64,000 nucleotides of DNA from Planktophila grossartii (GTDB taxonomy: Bacteria; Actinomycetota; Actinomycetes; Nanopelagicales; Nanopelagicaceae). Below the pieces are notes generated by a model. The model saw only the letters and a list, made by a program, of their open reading frames with translations, did no database searches and was not told the DNA's origin. Below, one piece after another: positions 34,561 through 42,970 of this stretch (position 1 is its first letter; each line of letters opens with the position of its first letter). The position numbers were made by a program, and so were the translations under genes. The stretch is from contig OZ248345.1 of assembly GCA_965234365.1 (NCBI GenBank), positions 806,001-870,000 of the forward strand, written 5' to 3'.

Positions 34561-36714
34561 TTACTTATTCTGCAACTTTGAGGGCCACCAGATCTTTGGA
34601 CCAATCTCATGAACAAGAGCTGGTACAAGAATCGAGCGAACGATAATTGTGTCGAGAAGTACGCCAAATGCCACTGCAAAGCCAAGCTCGGCAAGCGGAA
34701 CCAGTGGAAGTAGTCCAAGTACGGCAAATGTTGCCGCAAGTACGATTCCAGCTGAAGTAATGACGGCACCTGTGACGGTGACGCCCTTAATAACTCCAGC
34801 GCGTGTGCCAATCTTCTGTGACTCTTCGCGTACACGAGTCATGAGGAAGATGTTGTAATCGATACCGAGTGCAACCAAGAAGATAAAGGCGAAGAGTGGG
34901 AATGAGTTATCTCCCCCAGCAAAGCCAAATACATGGTTGAAGACAAGGGCACAGACTCCAAGAGTTGCGAAGTATGAGAGAACTACCGTTCCAAGAAGAA
35001 CGACAGCGCTCAGGATGCTTCGCAGAAGTAGGCCAAGGATGAGAGTGATAACAATCAAGATAATCGGAATGATTGTCTTATTGTCACGATCATTGGCGGT
35101 ACGCACATCGAAATAGACAGCGCTTGTTCCGCCGACGAGCGATGTTGAATCTGCAGCATGTGCCAGGCGACGAATCTCGGGGATGTCATTTCCTGCCTCG
35201 ACGCTATCGGGCGCCTTATCGAGAGTGACATTGAGGATTGCACGATTTCCAACAACCTTCATCGCAGGAAGAGGCTGCCCCGGAACAGGAATTCCATCTA
35301 GCTGTGGAGTGACATCTGTAACTCCTGGAGCGTTCTTGAGTGCTGCAGTCACAGCGCCAACCTTGTTGACGTTCACAACTACCTGAGTTGGATCGCCTTC
35401 TCCACCAGGGAAGTGCTTGGTAAGTAGGCGCTGGCCAACAACAGATTCAGGATTACCTGTAAATGTATCGACTGTTCCGATTCCATCGGCCTTCAGTGTT
35501 GTCGATGCAAAAGCGAAGAGAAGGAGAACGGTTCCAGAAATAACCCAAGCCTTACGAGGATTGCGACCGATTGCTCCGCCAACCTTTGACCACGTTCCTG
35601 ACATCACGTGATCATCGCCATCGTTACGTGGAATGCGTGGCCAGAAGATCCAGCGACCGAAGACCAAGAGGAGCGCTGGTAGCAAGGTAAGAATTGTGAT
35701 CATTGCGCAGACAATGCCGATGGCACCAATAGGGCCAAGACCTGCTGTATTTGTTAACTGGCTAAAGAGAAGAATGAGGAGGGAGATAGAGACCGTCGAA
35801 CCGGAAGCCAAGATGGGTTCCCAAACTCCCTTATATGCCGCACGCATCGCATCGAAACGATTCTCGTGGTGATGTAGCTCTTCACGATAACGCGCAATCA
35901 ATAAGAGCGCATAGTCGGTCGCTGCACCGATAACCAATACAGAGAGAATTCCCTGAGACTGGCCATCGACATCGATGATGTTGTTCTTTGCAAGCAAGTA
36001 GACGATTCCACCCGCTGTGGTGAGAGCGAACATCGCTGACAGGAGAGGAATGATCCAGAGAACTGGCGAGCGATAAACAACAATGAGAATGATTGCTACA
36101 ACTCCGAGTGTCGTAAGGAGAAGAGAAGAATCGAGAGTTCCAAAAGCGCCGAAGAGATCGCCGAGCAATCCACCTGGTCCAGTCACATAGTGAGTGACAC
36201 CATTTGCCTCTGCGATTGGCTTGATATCTTCGCGGAGCGCTTCTACTACAGCAGGTAGTACGGGCTTATCGTTAGGAAGAATCTTTGCAATGGCATTTCC
36301 ATCAAGTGGGACATTTGCCAAAATCGCTTCTCCATCTTGCGATGGGAAAACTGAAATCACTTGTCCTGGAGCTAGATAGTCAGAGATCTTTGCATCAGTT
36401 CCATCGAGCGTAAGCGCCCCTACTCCGGCCATATGCTCATTGATTGCACCAAGCGCCTGAGGATTTACCTTGCCTTCAAAGAGAATAAGTGTAGGAAAGT
36501 TGAAGGAGTCATCTCCTGAAAACTTCTTGATCTCATCGGCAGCAAGTGTGGCTTCTGCGCCCTTTGGTAAGAATGAAGAGTTGTTATTCTCTTGAACAGA
36601 GGTGAGCTTGCCAAAGAGTGGTCCAAAGACGCCGGTGAGCATGAACCAGACGATGACGACCAACATTGCGATAGCAAATGGCTTACGAGATTTCTGAGCA
36701 GTACTTGTAGACAC
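34561..36714 (-). CDS. MMPL-family (RND-type) membrane transporter
   Basis: 717 residues with 12 predicted helices in two halves, each with an extracytoplasmic loop after the first helix. Proton-relay Asp-Tyr pairs are visible in both halves: GAATDYALLLIARYREEL and LGIDYNIFLMTRVREES. Members export lipids or other hydrophobic compounds; in this cell envelope (see ino1, pimB) a lipid cargo is plausible. GTG start at 36714. Divergent from lipB. Confidence 0.88.
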   Translation of the reverse strand: MSTSTAQKSRKPFAIAMLVVIVWFMLTGVFGPLFGKLTSVQENNNSSFLPKGAEATLAADEIKKFSGDDSFNFPTLILFEGKVNPQALGAINEHMAGVGALTLDGTDAKISDYLAPGQVISVFPSQDGEAILANVPLDGNAIAKILPNDKPVLPAVVEALREDIKPIAEANGVTHYVTGPGGLLGDLFGAFGTLDSSLLLTTLGVVAIILIVVYRSPVLWIIPLLSAMFALTTAGGIVYLLAKNNIIDVDGQSQGILSVLVIGAATDYALLLIARYREELHHHENRFDAMRAAYKGVWEPILASGSTVSISLLILLFSQLTNTAGLGPIGAIGIVCAMITILTLLPALLLVFGRWIFWPRIPRNDGDDHVMSGTWSKVGGAIGRNPRKAWVISGTVLLLFAFASTTLKADGIGTVDTFTGNPESVVGQRLLTKHFPGGEGDPTQVVVNVNKVGAVTAALKNAPGVTDVTPQLDGIPVPGQPLPAMKVVGNRAILNVTLDKAPDSVEAGNDIPEIRRLAHAADSTSLVGGTSAVYFDVRTANDRDNKTIIPIILIVITLILGLLLRSILSAVVLLGTVVLSYFATLGVCALVFNHVFGFAGGDNSFPLFAFIFLVALGIDYNIFLMTRVREESQKIGTRAGVIKGVTVTGAVITSAGIVLAATFAVLGLLPLVPLAELGFAVAFGVLLDTIIVRSILVPALVHEIGPKIWWPSKLQNK

Positions 36715-36757
36715 GATAGGTAAGGCCTTTCAGGCTTTGTTTATGCGTAATTCGCGA

Positions 36758-36780
36758 GAGGGCTAGCCTACCTTTAGGCT
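36758..36780. promoter_or_regulatory. Palindrome resembling a DtxR/IdeR box over the lipB promoter
   Basis: AGCCTA (36765-36770) and TAGGCT (36775-36780) form a perfect inverted repeat with a 4-base spacer. Bases 36758-36776 match the DtxR/IdeR 19-base consensus at 12 positions, including the TAGCCTA core. The right arm is the lipB -10 hexamer. Confidence 0.35.
36775..36780 (+). promoter_or_regulatory. -10 element, leaderless start of lipB
   Basis: TAGGCT 6 bases before the GTG at 36787. Confidence 0.5.
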
Positions 36781-36786
36781 GTACCT

Positions 36787-37458
36787 GTGCCACTTGTTAG
36801 CGCCTCCTCCGATAGAGATATTTCCAATATTTCTATCGAAATACAACGCTCTGGCCTCGTCCCCTATGAAGAAGCTCTAGCGAATCAACGCTTCGTACAT
36901 TCAGAAGTTTCACAGGGAATTCGCCCCAACACTCTGATCCTTCTCGAGCATCCATCTGTATACACCGCTGGAAAACGCACAACTGAAATTGAAAAGCCAA
37001 CAGATGGGACTCCAGTAATTGATGTTGATCGCGGCGGAAAAATTACGTGGCATGGACCAGGACAACTTGTTGGATATCCGATTGTGAAATTGGCAAAGCC
37101 CACCGAACTTGTTGGATTTGTCCGTGAGATTGAAGCTGGTCTCATCAAGGTCTGTTCAGAATTCGGAATTACTACCCAGCGAGTCGATGGTCGCTCAGGG
37201 GTTTGGATCCGCGATGCACTCGGGGATAGAAAGATTGCCGCCATTGGTATCCGGGTGGCCCAGGGTGTATCCATGCATGGTTTCGCACTCAATGTGAATC
37301 CAGAGCTCGGAGCATTCAATAGAATCATCCCCTGCGGCATTGATGACTCGGAGGTCACCTCGATGACGCAAGAGCTTTCGAGGGAAATCTCCATTGATGA
37401 AGTAGCGCCCGTTGTAGAAAAGTTCTTAACCGAAACTCTGATGAAGGTGAGCGCATGA
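36787..37458 (+). CDS. lipB: Lipoyl(octanoyl) transferase
   Basis: 223 residues. Moves octanoate from acyl-carrier protein to lipoyl domains. RGGKITWHGPGQLVGYPI is the family core, the catalytic Cys is in NRIIPCGI and the Lys in RKIAAIGIRV. The GTG start and its promoter hexamer leave no 5' leader. Overlaps lipA by 4 bases. Confidence 0.96.
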   Translation: MPLVSASSDRDISNISIEIQRSGLVPYEEALANQRFVHSEVSQGIRPNTLILLEHPSVYTAGKRTTEIEKPTDGTPVIDVDRGGKITWHGPGQLVGYPIVKLAKPTELVGFVREIEAGLIKVCSEFGITTQRVDGRSGVWIRDALGDRKIAAIGIRVAQGVSMHGFALNVNPELGAFNRIIPCGIDDSEVTSMTQELSREISIDEVAPVVEKFLTETLMKVSA

Positions 37459-38387
37459 CAATCGCACCCGAAGGTCGCAAGTTACTTCGTATCGAAGCGC
37501 GCAATACCGAGACTCCGATTGAACGTAAGCCCGAGTGGATTAAGACCCGCGCCAATATGGGCCCTGAGTACACACGCTTACGTTCGCTTGTGAAGAGCGA
37601 AGGACTTCACACAGTCTGCCAAGAAGCAGCATGTCCAAATATCTTTGAATGCTGGGAAGATAAAGAAGCAACCTTCCTCATCGGTGGCGAGCGTTGCACT
37701 CGTCGTTGCGATTTTTGCAATATCGATACAGGAAAGCCAGAAGAACTCGATCGCGATGAACCTCGTCGTGTCGCAGAATCTGTGCAATCAATGGGACTGA
37801 AGTACGCAACTATTACTGGCGTTACTCGCGATGATCTTGATGATGAAGGTGCTTGGCTTTATGCAGAGACAATTCGAAAAGTCCACGAGTTAAATCCTGG
37901 TACTGGAGTTGAAATGCTTGCTCCAGATTTCAGCGGCAACCCTATCTATCTCAACGAAGTCTTCGAAACCCGACCTGAGGTATTTGCACATAATCTCGAG
38001 ACTGTTCCACGTATCTTTAAGCGCATTCGCCCCGCATTCACGTACGAACGTTCGCTCAACGTTATTACCCAAGCCCGTGAGTTTGGATTGATTACAAAGT
38101 CCAACCTCATTTTGGGCCTCGGAGAAACTCGTGAAGAGATTTCACAAGCGCTTGTCGATCTTCATGCGGCGGGCTGCGATCTCATCACCATTACTCAATA
38201 CCTACGTCCGACAAATAAGCACCATCCAGTTGAACGTTGGGTGAAGCCAGATGAGTTTGTAGAGCTTGCTAAGGAAGCAGAGGAGATAGGTTTCAGCGGT
38301 GTCATGAGTGGTCCACTTGTACGCAGTTCATACCGTGCGGGACGTCTCTATAAGCAAGCGCTCGAGAAGCGAAGCTTGCGTGGCTGA
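37455..38387 (+). CDS. lipA: Lipoyl synthase
   Basis: 310 residues, radical-SAM enzyme that inserts two sulfurs into octanoyl groups. Auxiliary cluster cysteines are in CQEAACPNIFEC; the SAM cluster is in CTRRCDFCNID; the C-terminal RSSYRAG supplies the serine ligand. Its products are needed by the E2 protein encoded 6 kb upstream and by the glycine cleavage system. Confidence 0.97.
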   Translation: MTIAPEGRKLLRIEARNTETPIERKPEWIKTRANMGPEYTRLRSLVKSEGLHTVCQEAACPNIFECWEDKEATFLIGGERCTRRCDFCNIDTGKPEELDRDEPRRVAESVQSMGLKYATITGVTRDDLDDEGAWLYAETIRKVHELNPGTGVEMLAPDFSGNPIYLNEVFETRPEVFAHNLETVPRIFKRIRPAFTYERSLNVITQAREFGLITKSNLILGLGETREEISQALVDLHAAGCDLITITQYLRPTNKHHPVERWVKPDEFVELAKEAEEIGFSGVMSGPLVRSSYRAGRLYKQALEKRSLRG

Positions 38388-39078
38388 TCTCGTCTACCCA
38401 CCAGTCATCGTCGCCATCAAGGCGTTCTGGAAGTACCTCGGTCTCCAATTTGATTTTCACGGTGAGGAAAACATTCCACGTGATGGTGGATCCATTCTTG
38501 CTATCAATCACATCGGTTATCTTGATTTTGCACTTACCGGAACAGCAGCACTTCCAGCCGGTCGCTACGTTCGATTTATGGCGAAGAAAGAGATCTTCAA
38601 TAATAAATTGGCTGGTCCGTTGATGCGCGGCATGCACCACATCTCTGTCGATCGCTCAAATGGTTCTGCATCTTTCGTCACCGCACTTCGCGCACTGCGT
38701 GCGGGAGAAATCATCGGAATTTTCCCTGAAGGGACAATTTCTGTGAGCTTCGAGATTAAAGAGTTGAAATCTGGAGCCGTGCGTTTAGCGATGGGCGCTG
38801 GCGTTCCCATCATCCCCACCATCGTCTGGGGTTCTCAACGCATCTGGACGAAGAAGGTAAAGCGCAATCTACGCCGCAAGAATGTGCCGATTACCGTAGC
38901 TTTTGGAGAGCCTCTCTACTTCGATAAGAAATCTGATGTCGAGGCTGGCGAGAAGCTTCTGCGCGAAACCATGCTTGCGATGCTCCATGAAGTTCAGGAA
39001 AAGTATCCAGATTCACATGAGGGACAGCGCTGGGCGCCTGTGCGCCTTGGTGGTACAGCCCCTGCTCCCCTAAACTAA
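38380..39078 (+). CDS. 1-acylglycerol-3-phosphate acyltransferase (PlsC family)
   Basis: About 232 residues. The acyltransferase block NHIGYLDF (His-x4-Asp) is near residue 45 and FPEGTIS near 120. Makes phosphatidic acid or acylates another lipid. The GTG at 38380 is chosen because the protein sequence upstream (frame open to 38308) is not family-like; it starts inside the lipA stop region, 8-base overlap, so it is cotranslated with lipA. Confidence 0.88.
   Translation: MADLVYPPVIVAIKAFWKYLGLQFDFHGEENIPRDGGSILAINHIGYLDFALTGTAALPAGRYVRFMAKKEIFNNKLAGPLMRGMHHISVDRSNGSASFVTALRALRAGEIIGIFPEGTISVSFEIKELKSGAVRLAMGAGVPIIPTIVWGSQRIWTKKVKRNLRRKNVPITVAFGEPLYFDKKSDVEAGEKLLRETMLAMLHEVQEKYPDSHEGQRWAPVRLGGTAPAPLN
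39071..39076 (+). promoter_or_regulatory. -10 element, leaderless start of DUF4191 gene
   Basis: TAAACT 7 bases before the ATG at 39084, partly inside the acyltransferase gene. Confidence 0.45.
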
Positions 39079-39083
39079 CGCGC

Positions 39084-39755
39084 ATGTTTAAGAAGAAGAA
39101 TAAAGAAGCAAAGATCAAGACCCCTCGTTTTCAGACATTTCGTGATGCTTATAACGTCACAAAGTCTGTAAAGCCTTGGATCGGAATTGCCCTCGCAGGA
39201 ATCTTCATCGTTGTCCTCGTTGTTGGTATTTCCCTTGGTTTCGCCTTCGGCCACCCTGTCTATGGTGGCTTTGTCACTATTCCATTGGCTGCTCTTGCAA
39301 CCATGTTCTTCTTTACTCGCGTCGCAGGTTCTGCTGCGTACTCATCAATCGAAGGTCAGATTGGTGCAGGAGCAAGTGTTCTCATGGCAATCCGCAAAGG
39401 GTGGACAACAACTCCTGCTGTCGCAGTAAATCGCCAGCAAGATATGGTCCACCGAAGCGTTGGTCGCGCAGGAATCGTTATCACTGGTGAAGGCGGATTC
39501 GCAGTTCGCCAGATGATGCAGGACGAGAAGAAGAAGTCAGAGCGCTTCGCTCCTGGTGTTCCCATCACTGAGGTTTATGTCGGAGATGGCGATGGCCAGG
39601 TTCCAATTCGCAAACTTCAGAAGCACCTCACCAAACTTCCTAAGAAGTTATCGGCTCACCAGATGCGCGAAGTCCGTGCGCGCCTAAAAGCTGTTGGCGG
39701 AATGTCAATGCCAATTCCAAAGGGTCCAATGCCTAAGGGAACAAAGATTCGCTAA
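39084..39755 (+). CDS. DUF4191 family membrane protein
   Basis: 223 residues: a basic N-terminus, two adjacent membrane helices (about 33-80), then a cytoplasmic part with IEGQIGAGASVLMAIRKGW and RPGIVI-like core, ending in a basic Pro/Gly-rich tail. Found after lipA throughout actinobacteria (Rv2219); function unknown. Confidence 0.82.
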   Translation: MFKKKNKEAKIKTPRFQTFRDAYNVTKSVKPWIGIALAGIFIVVLVVGISLGFAFGHPVYGGFVTIPLAALATMFFFTRVAGSAAYSSIEGQIGAGASVLMAIRKGWTTTPAVAVNRQQDMVHRSVGRAGIVITGEGGFAVRQMMQDEKKKSERFAPGVPITEVYVGDGDGQVPIRKLQKHLTKLPKKLSAHQMREVRARLKAVGGMSMPIPKGPMPKGTKIR

Positions 39756-40130
39756 CTATCGGTTCTTTACCAAGACCGTATTGGAGAAACGTTCATTGAT
39801 TCCGCGGCCGTTTTCATCAAAGGTAATCGCGGTGATGAGGGGCATTAAAAGAGCACCACGAATGAGAGCTTGAACTGGCGTAGGAGATCCGCCATCTGAA
39901 AATCGGACAACCTTCAGGCCGGCAAGTCGATGGCCGAATGAAGCTCCCCCGAAGGCAACGAAGAAGGTGTACTCGGCGAAGAGCAGGATTAGAACAGGGA
40001 TCCGCGCGTGGGGTACTCGGTCCGTAAGCGAGCCGGCCCCAGCGAAGAAGCCGAGAGCGATGGCGTAACAGGCGAGCCAATCGGCTGTGATTCCAAGAAG
40101 ACGACGGCCCTGACTCACGCGTGGATACAT
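39756..40130 (-). CDS. RDD family membrane protein
   Basis: 124 residues, three hydrophobic segments. The family Arg and Asp residues are seen in SQGRRLLGITADWL and GASFGHRLAGLKVVRF. Function unclear; some RDD proteins affect ion handling. Same place as Rv2219A, between DUF4191 and glnA. Abuts the DUF4191 stop with no spacer. Confidence 0.82.
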   Translation of the reverse strand: MYPRVSQGRRLLGITADWLACYAIALGFFAGAGSLTDRVPHARIPVLILLFAEYTFFVAFGGASFGHRLAGLKVVRFSDGGSPTPVQALIRGALLMPLITAITFDENGRGINERFSNTVLVKNR

Positions 40131-40136
40131 GGCGTA

Positions 40137-40142
40137 AGCCTA
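40137..40142 (-). promoter_or_regulatory. -10 element, leaderless start of RDD gene
   Basis: TAGGCT on the minus strand, 6 bases before the ATG at 40130. Confidence 0.45.
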
Positions 40143-40186
40143 GTCTGAGCCTTGGGCGTCCGCGATGTGAGCCATCCGACGATGAT

Positions 40187-40202
40187 GTAACACAGTTGTA
40201 AC
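40187..40202 (+). promoter_or_regulatory. GlnR-like operator of glnA
   Basis: GTAAC, 6 bases, GTAAC. The actinobacterial GlnR a/b half-sites are gTnAC-n6-GnAAC, so both halves fit. Its centre is about 52 bases before the predicted transcription start, a usual activator position. Confidence 0.5.
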
Positions 40203-40211
40203 ACCCAAATT

Positions 40212-40240
40212 ATGACATTTTTACTCAGGCAAACTAGCCT
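40212..40240 (+). promoter_or_regulatory. Predicted glnA promoter
   Basis: -35 ATGACA (40212-40217), 17-base spacer, -10 TAGCCT (40235-40240). Predicted start near 40247, giving a leader of about 60 bases. Confidence 0.45.
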
Positions 40241-40242
40241 TC

Positions 40243-40301
40243 ACTCCATCAGCGGCACTCAATGGTGAGTCGGCTGGGCGATAAACAGCCTCAATTGGAG
40301 T
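40243..40301 (+). promoter_or_regulatory. Possible three-way-junction RNA over the glnA ribosome-binding site
   Basis: Outer stem ACTCCA (40243-40248) with TGGAGT (40296-40301), which contains the GGAG ribosome-binding site; inner stems ACTC/GAGT (40257-40270) and GGCTG/CAGCC (40272-40290). All stems are perfect. The outer stem would need transcription to begin before 40243, which conflicts with the promoter drawn just upstream. Confidence 0.3.
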
Positions 40302-40308
40302 CCACCAT

Positions 40309-41742
40309 ATGTTTAAGAATTCTTCAGAAATTTTTGCATACATTAAGAAGGAAGATGTAAAGCTCGTCGACGTACGCTTTACAGACCTTCCAGGAATTCA
40401 GCACCACTTCAACGTTCCTGTTGAATCATTCGACGAAGCAGTCTTCACAGATGGTCTTATGTTCGATGGTTCTTCTATTCGCGGATTCCAGTCAATCCAC
40501 GAATCAGATATGAAGTTGCTTCCAGTTCCAGAATCAGCATTCATCGATCCATTCCGTCTTGAAAAGACTTTGGTCATCATCTTCTCTGTTCACAACCCAT
40601 CAGATAACACTCCTTACTCACGCGACCCACGTGGCGTTGTGAAGAAGGCAGTTGATTTCTTGAAGTCAACTGGAATTGCAGATCAAGCATTCTTTGCTCC
40701 AGAAGCTGAGTTCTATGTCTTTGATGCAATTCGTTTCAAGACAGGTATCAATGAGGCATACCACCACATCGATTCATACGAAGGTGCTTGGAATACAGGC
40801 ATCGTTGCTGATCCAGATGGAACACCAAACCGTGGTTATCGCACACGTATCAAGGGTGGTTACTTCCCTGTTTCTCCAACAGATCAGTTCGCTGATCTTC
40901 GCGATGAAATGGTTATGGAACTCGGCCGCGCAGGTCTTCTTGTTGAGCGTTCACACCACGAAGTGGGAACAGCTGGCCAGATGGAGATTAACTACAAGTT
41001 CACAGACATTCTCACAGCAGGCGATGAATTGATGAAATTTAAGTACATCATTCGTAACGTTGCATGGGAAGGCGGCAAGACCGCAACATTTATGCCAAAG
41101 CCACTCTTCGGAGATAACGGTTCAGGTATGCACGTTCACCAGTCACTTTGGAAAGATGGCAAGCCACTCTTCTTCGAAGCTGGCACATATGGCGATCTTT
41201 CAGATATGGCTCGCTGGTACATCGGTGGTCTCTTGAAGCATGCTCCATCACTTCTTGCATTCACCAACCCAACAGTGAACTCATACCGTCGCTTGGTTCC
41301 AGGATACGAAGCTCCAGTAAACCTCGTTTACTCAGCTCGTAACCGTTCAGCATGTATCCGTATTCCAATTACAGGTTCATCACCAAAGGCAAAGCGCGTT
41401 GAATTCCGTTGCCCAGATCCATCATCAAACCCATACCTCGCATTTGCAGCAATGCTCATGGCTGGTATCGATGGAATCGTTAATAAGATCGAACCACCTG
41501 CTCCAGTTGATAAGGATCTCTACGAACTCGAAGGTGCAGAAGCTGCAGCTATCCCACAGGTTCCAGGTTCCCTTGATGCAGTTCTCGATTCACTCGAGAA
41601 GGATCACGAATTCCTTACAAAGGGTGGCGTCTTCACAGAAGATCTCATCTCAACATGGATCGAATGGAAGCGTAAGAATGAAGTTGATTACGTACGTCTA
41701 CGTCCGCATCCAGCTGAGTTCGAGCTCTACTACGACATCTAA
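40309..41742 (+). CDS. glnA: Glutamine synthetase type I
   Basis: 477 residues. Main ammonium-assimilating enzyme, ATP-dependent glutamine formation, dodecamer. Family signatures: FDGSSIRGFQ, PEAEFYVFDA, NYKFTD, and the catalytic NRSACIRIP loop. Tyr405 in KDLYELEGAEA aligns with the tyrosine that GlnE adenylylates, so covalent control is possible. Has its own promoter region, a GGAG site 8 bases before the ATG, and a terminator. Confidence 0.98.
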   Translation: MFKNSSEIFAYIKKEDVKLVDVRFTDLPGIQHHFNVPVESFDEAVFTDGLMFDGSSIRGFQSIHESDMKLLPVPESAFIDPFRLEKTLVIIFSVHNPSDNTPYSRDPRGVVKKAVDFLKSTGIADQAFFAPEAEFYVFDAIRFKTGINEAYHHIDSYEGAWNTGIVADPDGTPNRGYRTRIKGGYFPVSPTDQFADLRDEMVMELGRAGLLVERSHHEVGTAGQMEINYKFTDILTAGDELMKFKYIIRNVAWEGGKTATFMPKPLFGDNGSGMHVHQSLWKDGKPLFFEAGTYGDLSDMARWYIGGLLKHAPSLLAFTNPTVNSYRRLVPGYEAPVNLVYSARNRSACIRIPITGSSPKAKRVEFRCPDPSSNPYLAFAAMLMAGIDGIVNKIEPPAPVDKDLYELEGAEAAAIPQVPGSLDAVLDSLEKDHEFLTKGGVFTEDLISTWIEWKRKNEVDYVRLRPHPAEFELYYDI

Positions 41743-41754
41743 GAAGAATTACCT

Positions 41755-41790
41755 AAAGAACCCCGTCAGAAATGGCGGGGTTCTTTATTT
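41755..41790 (+). terminator. Rho-independent terminator of glnA
   Basis: AAAGAACCCCG pairs with CGGGGTTCTTT around a 10-base loop, followed by ATTTT. Confidence 0.9.
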
Positions 41791-41830
41791 TCCAGTGGCA
41801 GCTAACCCGCATTCATAGCAAGATTCACTT

Positions 41831-42421
41831 ATGAGCCCAAAGATTGCCGAAGCAACAATTGGCGAACAAAGGGCTATGCGTCAAAAGCAGATAATCGAAG
41901 CGGCAATGTCTCTCGCCCTCGAATCTGGCGCTCCATCCGTAACAGTTGCCGCAGTTGCAAAACGCGCTGGAATTTCTCGTTCGCTTGTCTATGAATACTT
42001 CTCATCATCTGCCGATCTAATTGCTGACTTGGTCTTGGAAGAACTCGAGTACTACAGAGAACGACTCATGAGCGCCGTTCACGGCGTTGAGGATCCTTTT
42101 GCCTATATCGAACTTTGGATAGCTGAAGCGCTTCAATATGTCGCAGATGGAAGACATCTGCTTGTAAAGAGCCTTAACTCTGTTGCAGCACCTGATTTCC
42201 GTAAGGACGAGATTGCTCAGGGCCACCGAAATATGATGGCAACGATTATCAATCCTCTAAAAATGATTGAGCTTGAGGATTTGGGTCTTGCTATCTCGTA
42301 TCTCCAGAGTGCTATTGATGCTGCAGCCAAGAGAATTGACGCCGGAAATGAAGCAGCGCCCGAAATCCGGAACGCACAACTATTTGCGTTGGCCGGACTT
42401 CGAGCGCTAGCTAGAAATTAA
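41831..42421 (+). CDS. TetR-family transcriptional regulator
   Basis: 196 residues. N-terminal HTH: RQKQIIEAAMSLALESGA then VTVAAVAKRAGISRSLVYEYFSSSADLIADLV. The C-terminal ligand domain is not recognised. Alone downstream of glnA; its target is unknown. No good ribosome-binding site; CAAGAT lies 6 bases before the ATG, so it may also be leaderless. The last 4 bases overlap the convergent secreted-protein gene. Confidence 0.88.
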   Translation: MSPKIAEATIGEQRAMRQKQIIEAAMSLALESGAPSVTVAAVAKRAGISRSLVYEYFSSSADLIADLVLEELEYYRERLMSAVHGVEDPFAYIELWIAEALQYVADGRHLLVKSLNSVAAPDFRKDEIAQGHRNMMATIINPLKMIELEDLGLAISYLQSAIDAAAKRIDAGNEAAPEIRNAQLFALAGLRALARN

Positions 42422-42864
42422 AAGGGAAGTAACCCGTCAAACTTAAACGGGATTAGCTGGTCTTCGCTTCGGTCTGCTGAAGCGTTGTGATCATTTGTCA
42501 CGTAGATAACGCACTTGGTATGGACGCAATCGCCATCCTTAAAGTATTTATCAACTTTGATAGTCAGCTTCCCGGTTGGGGCTTTCGCACCCATCTGCTG
42601 ATCTGCTTCCAGGGCTGAAACCCAGAGCTTGCTCGCCTTTGATGGGTTGCACGCTGCTGGAGCTTCGCCCTTTACCTTTGGCGCCATGCACTGTGAGATG
42701 TAGAGGCCATTGGCAGCTGGTAGACCGCTCATCTTGATTGTGATTACAGGGTTCTTCTTTGAAACCTTATTCTGAGGCGTAATCGTCACCTTCGTTACTG
42801 CGCTTGCCCCCGTGGTGCTGATGGCAAGAAAAGCGATTGAAAGAACTGCTACTAATTTCTTCAA
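42418..42864 (-). CDS. Secreted protein, neocarzinostatin-like beta domain
   Basis: 148 residues from a TTG at 42864, which has GGAG 7 bases upstream and gives a clean signal peptide (MKKLVAVLSIAFLAIS, cleavage after TGASA). Longer starts give an unlikely N-terminus. The mature domain has four Cys as two pairs (QC...AAC and DC...KC) and the C-terminal motif NDHNASADRSEDQLIPF, as in the neocarzinostatin-apoprotein-like family of actinobacteria. Likely an all-beta extracellular binding protein; ligand unknown. Confidence 0.68.
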   Translation of the reverse strand: MKKLVAVLSIAFLAISTTGASAVTKVTITPQNKVSKKNPVITIKMSGLPAANGLYISQCMAPKVKGEAPAACNPSKASKLWVSALEADQQMGAKAPTGKLTIKVDKYFKDGDCVHTKCVIYVTNDHNASADRSEDQLIPFKFDGLLPF

Positions 42865-42970
42865 AATCTTCTCCAGTTTCACTAAGTATCTAAGAGGAGG
42901 ATATTTGGAGCCAGTTAAATCTTTATTCGACAACCTAATGTGAACTGTCAGGAAAGATGCGAGGTAAGTC

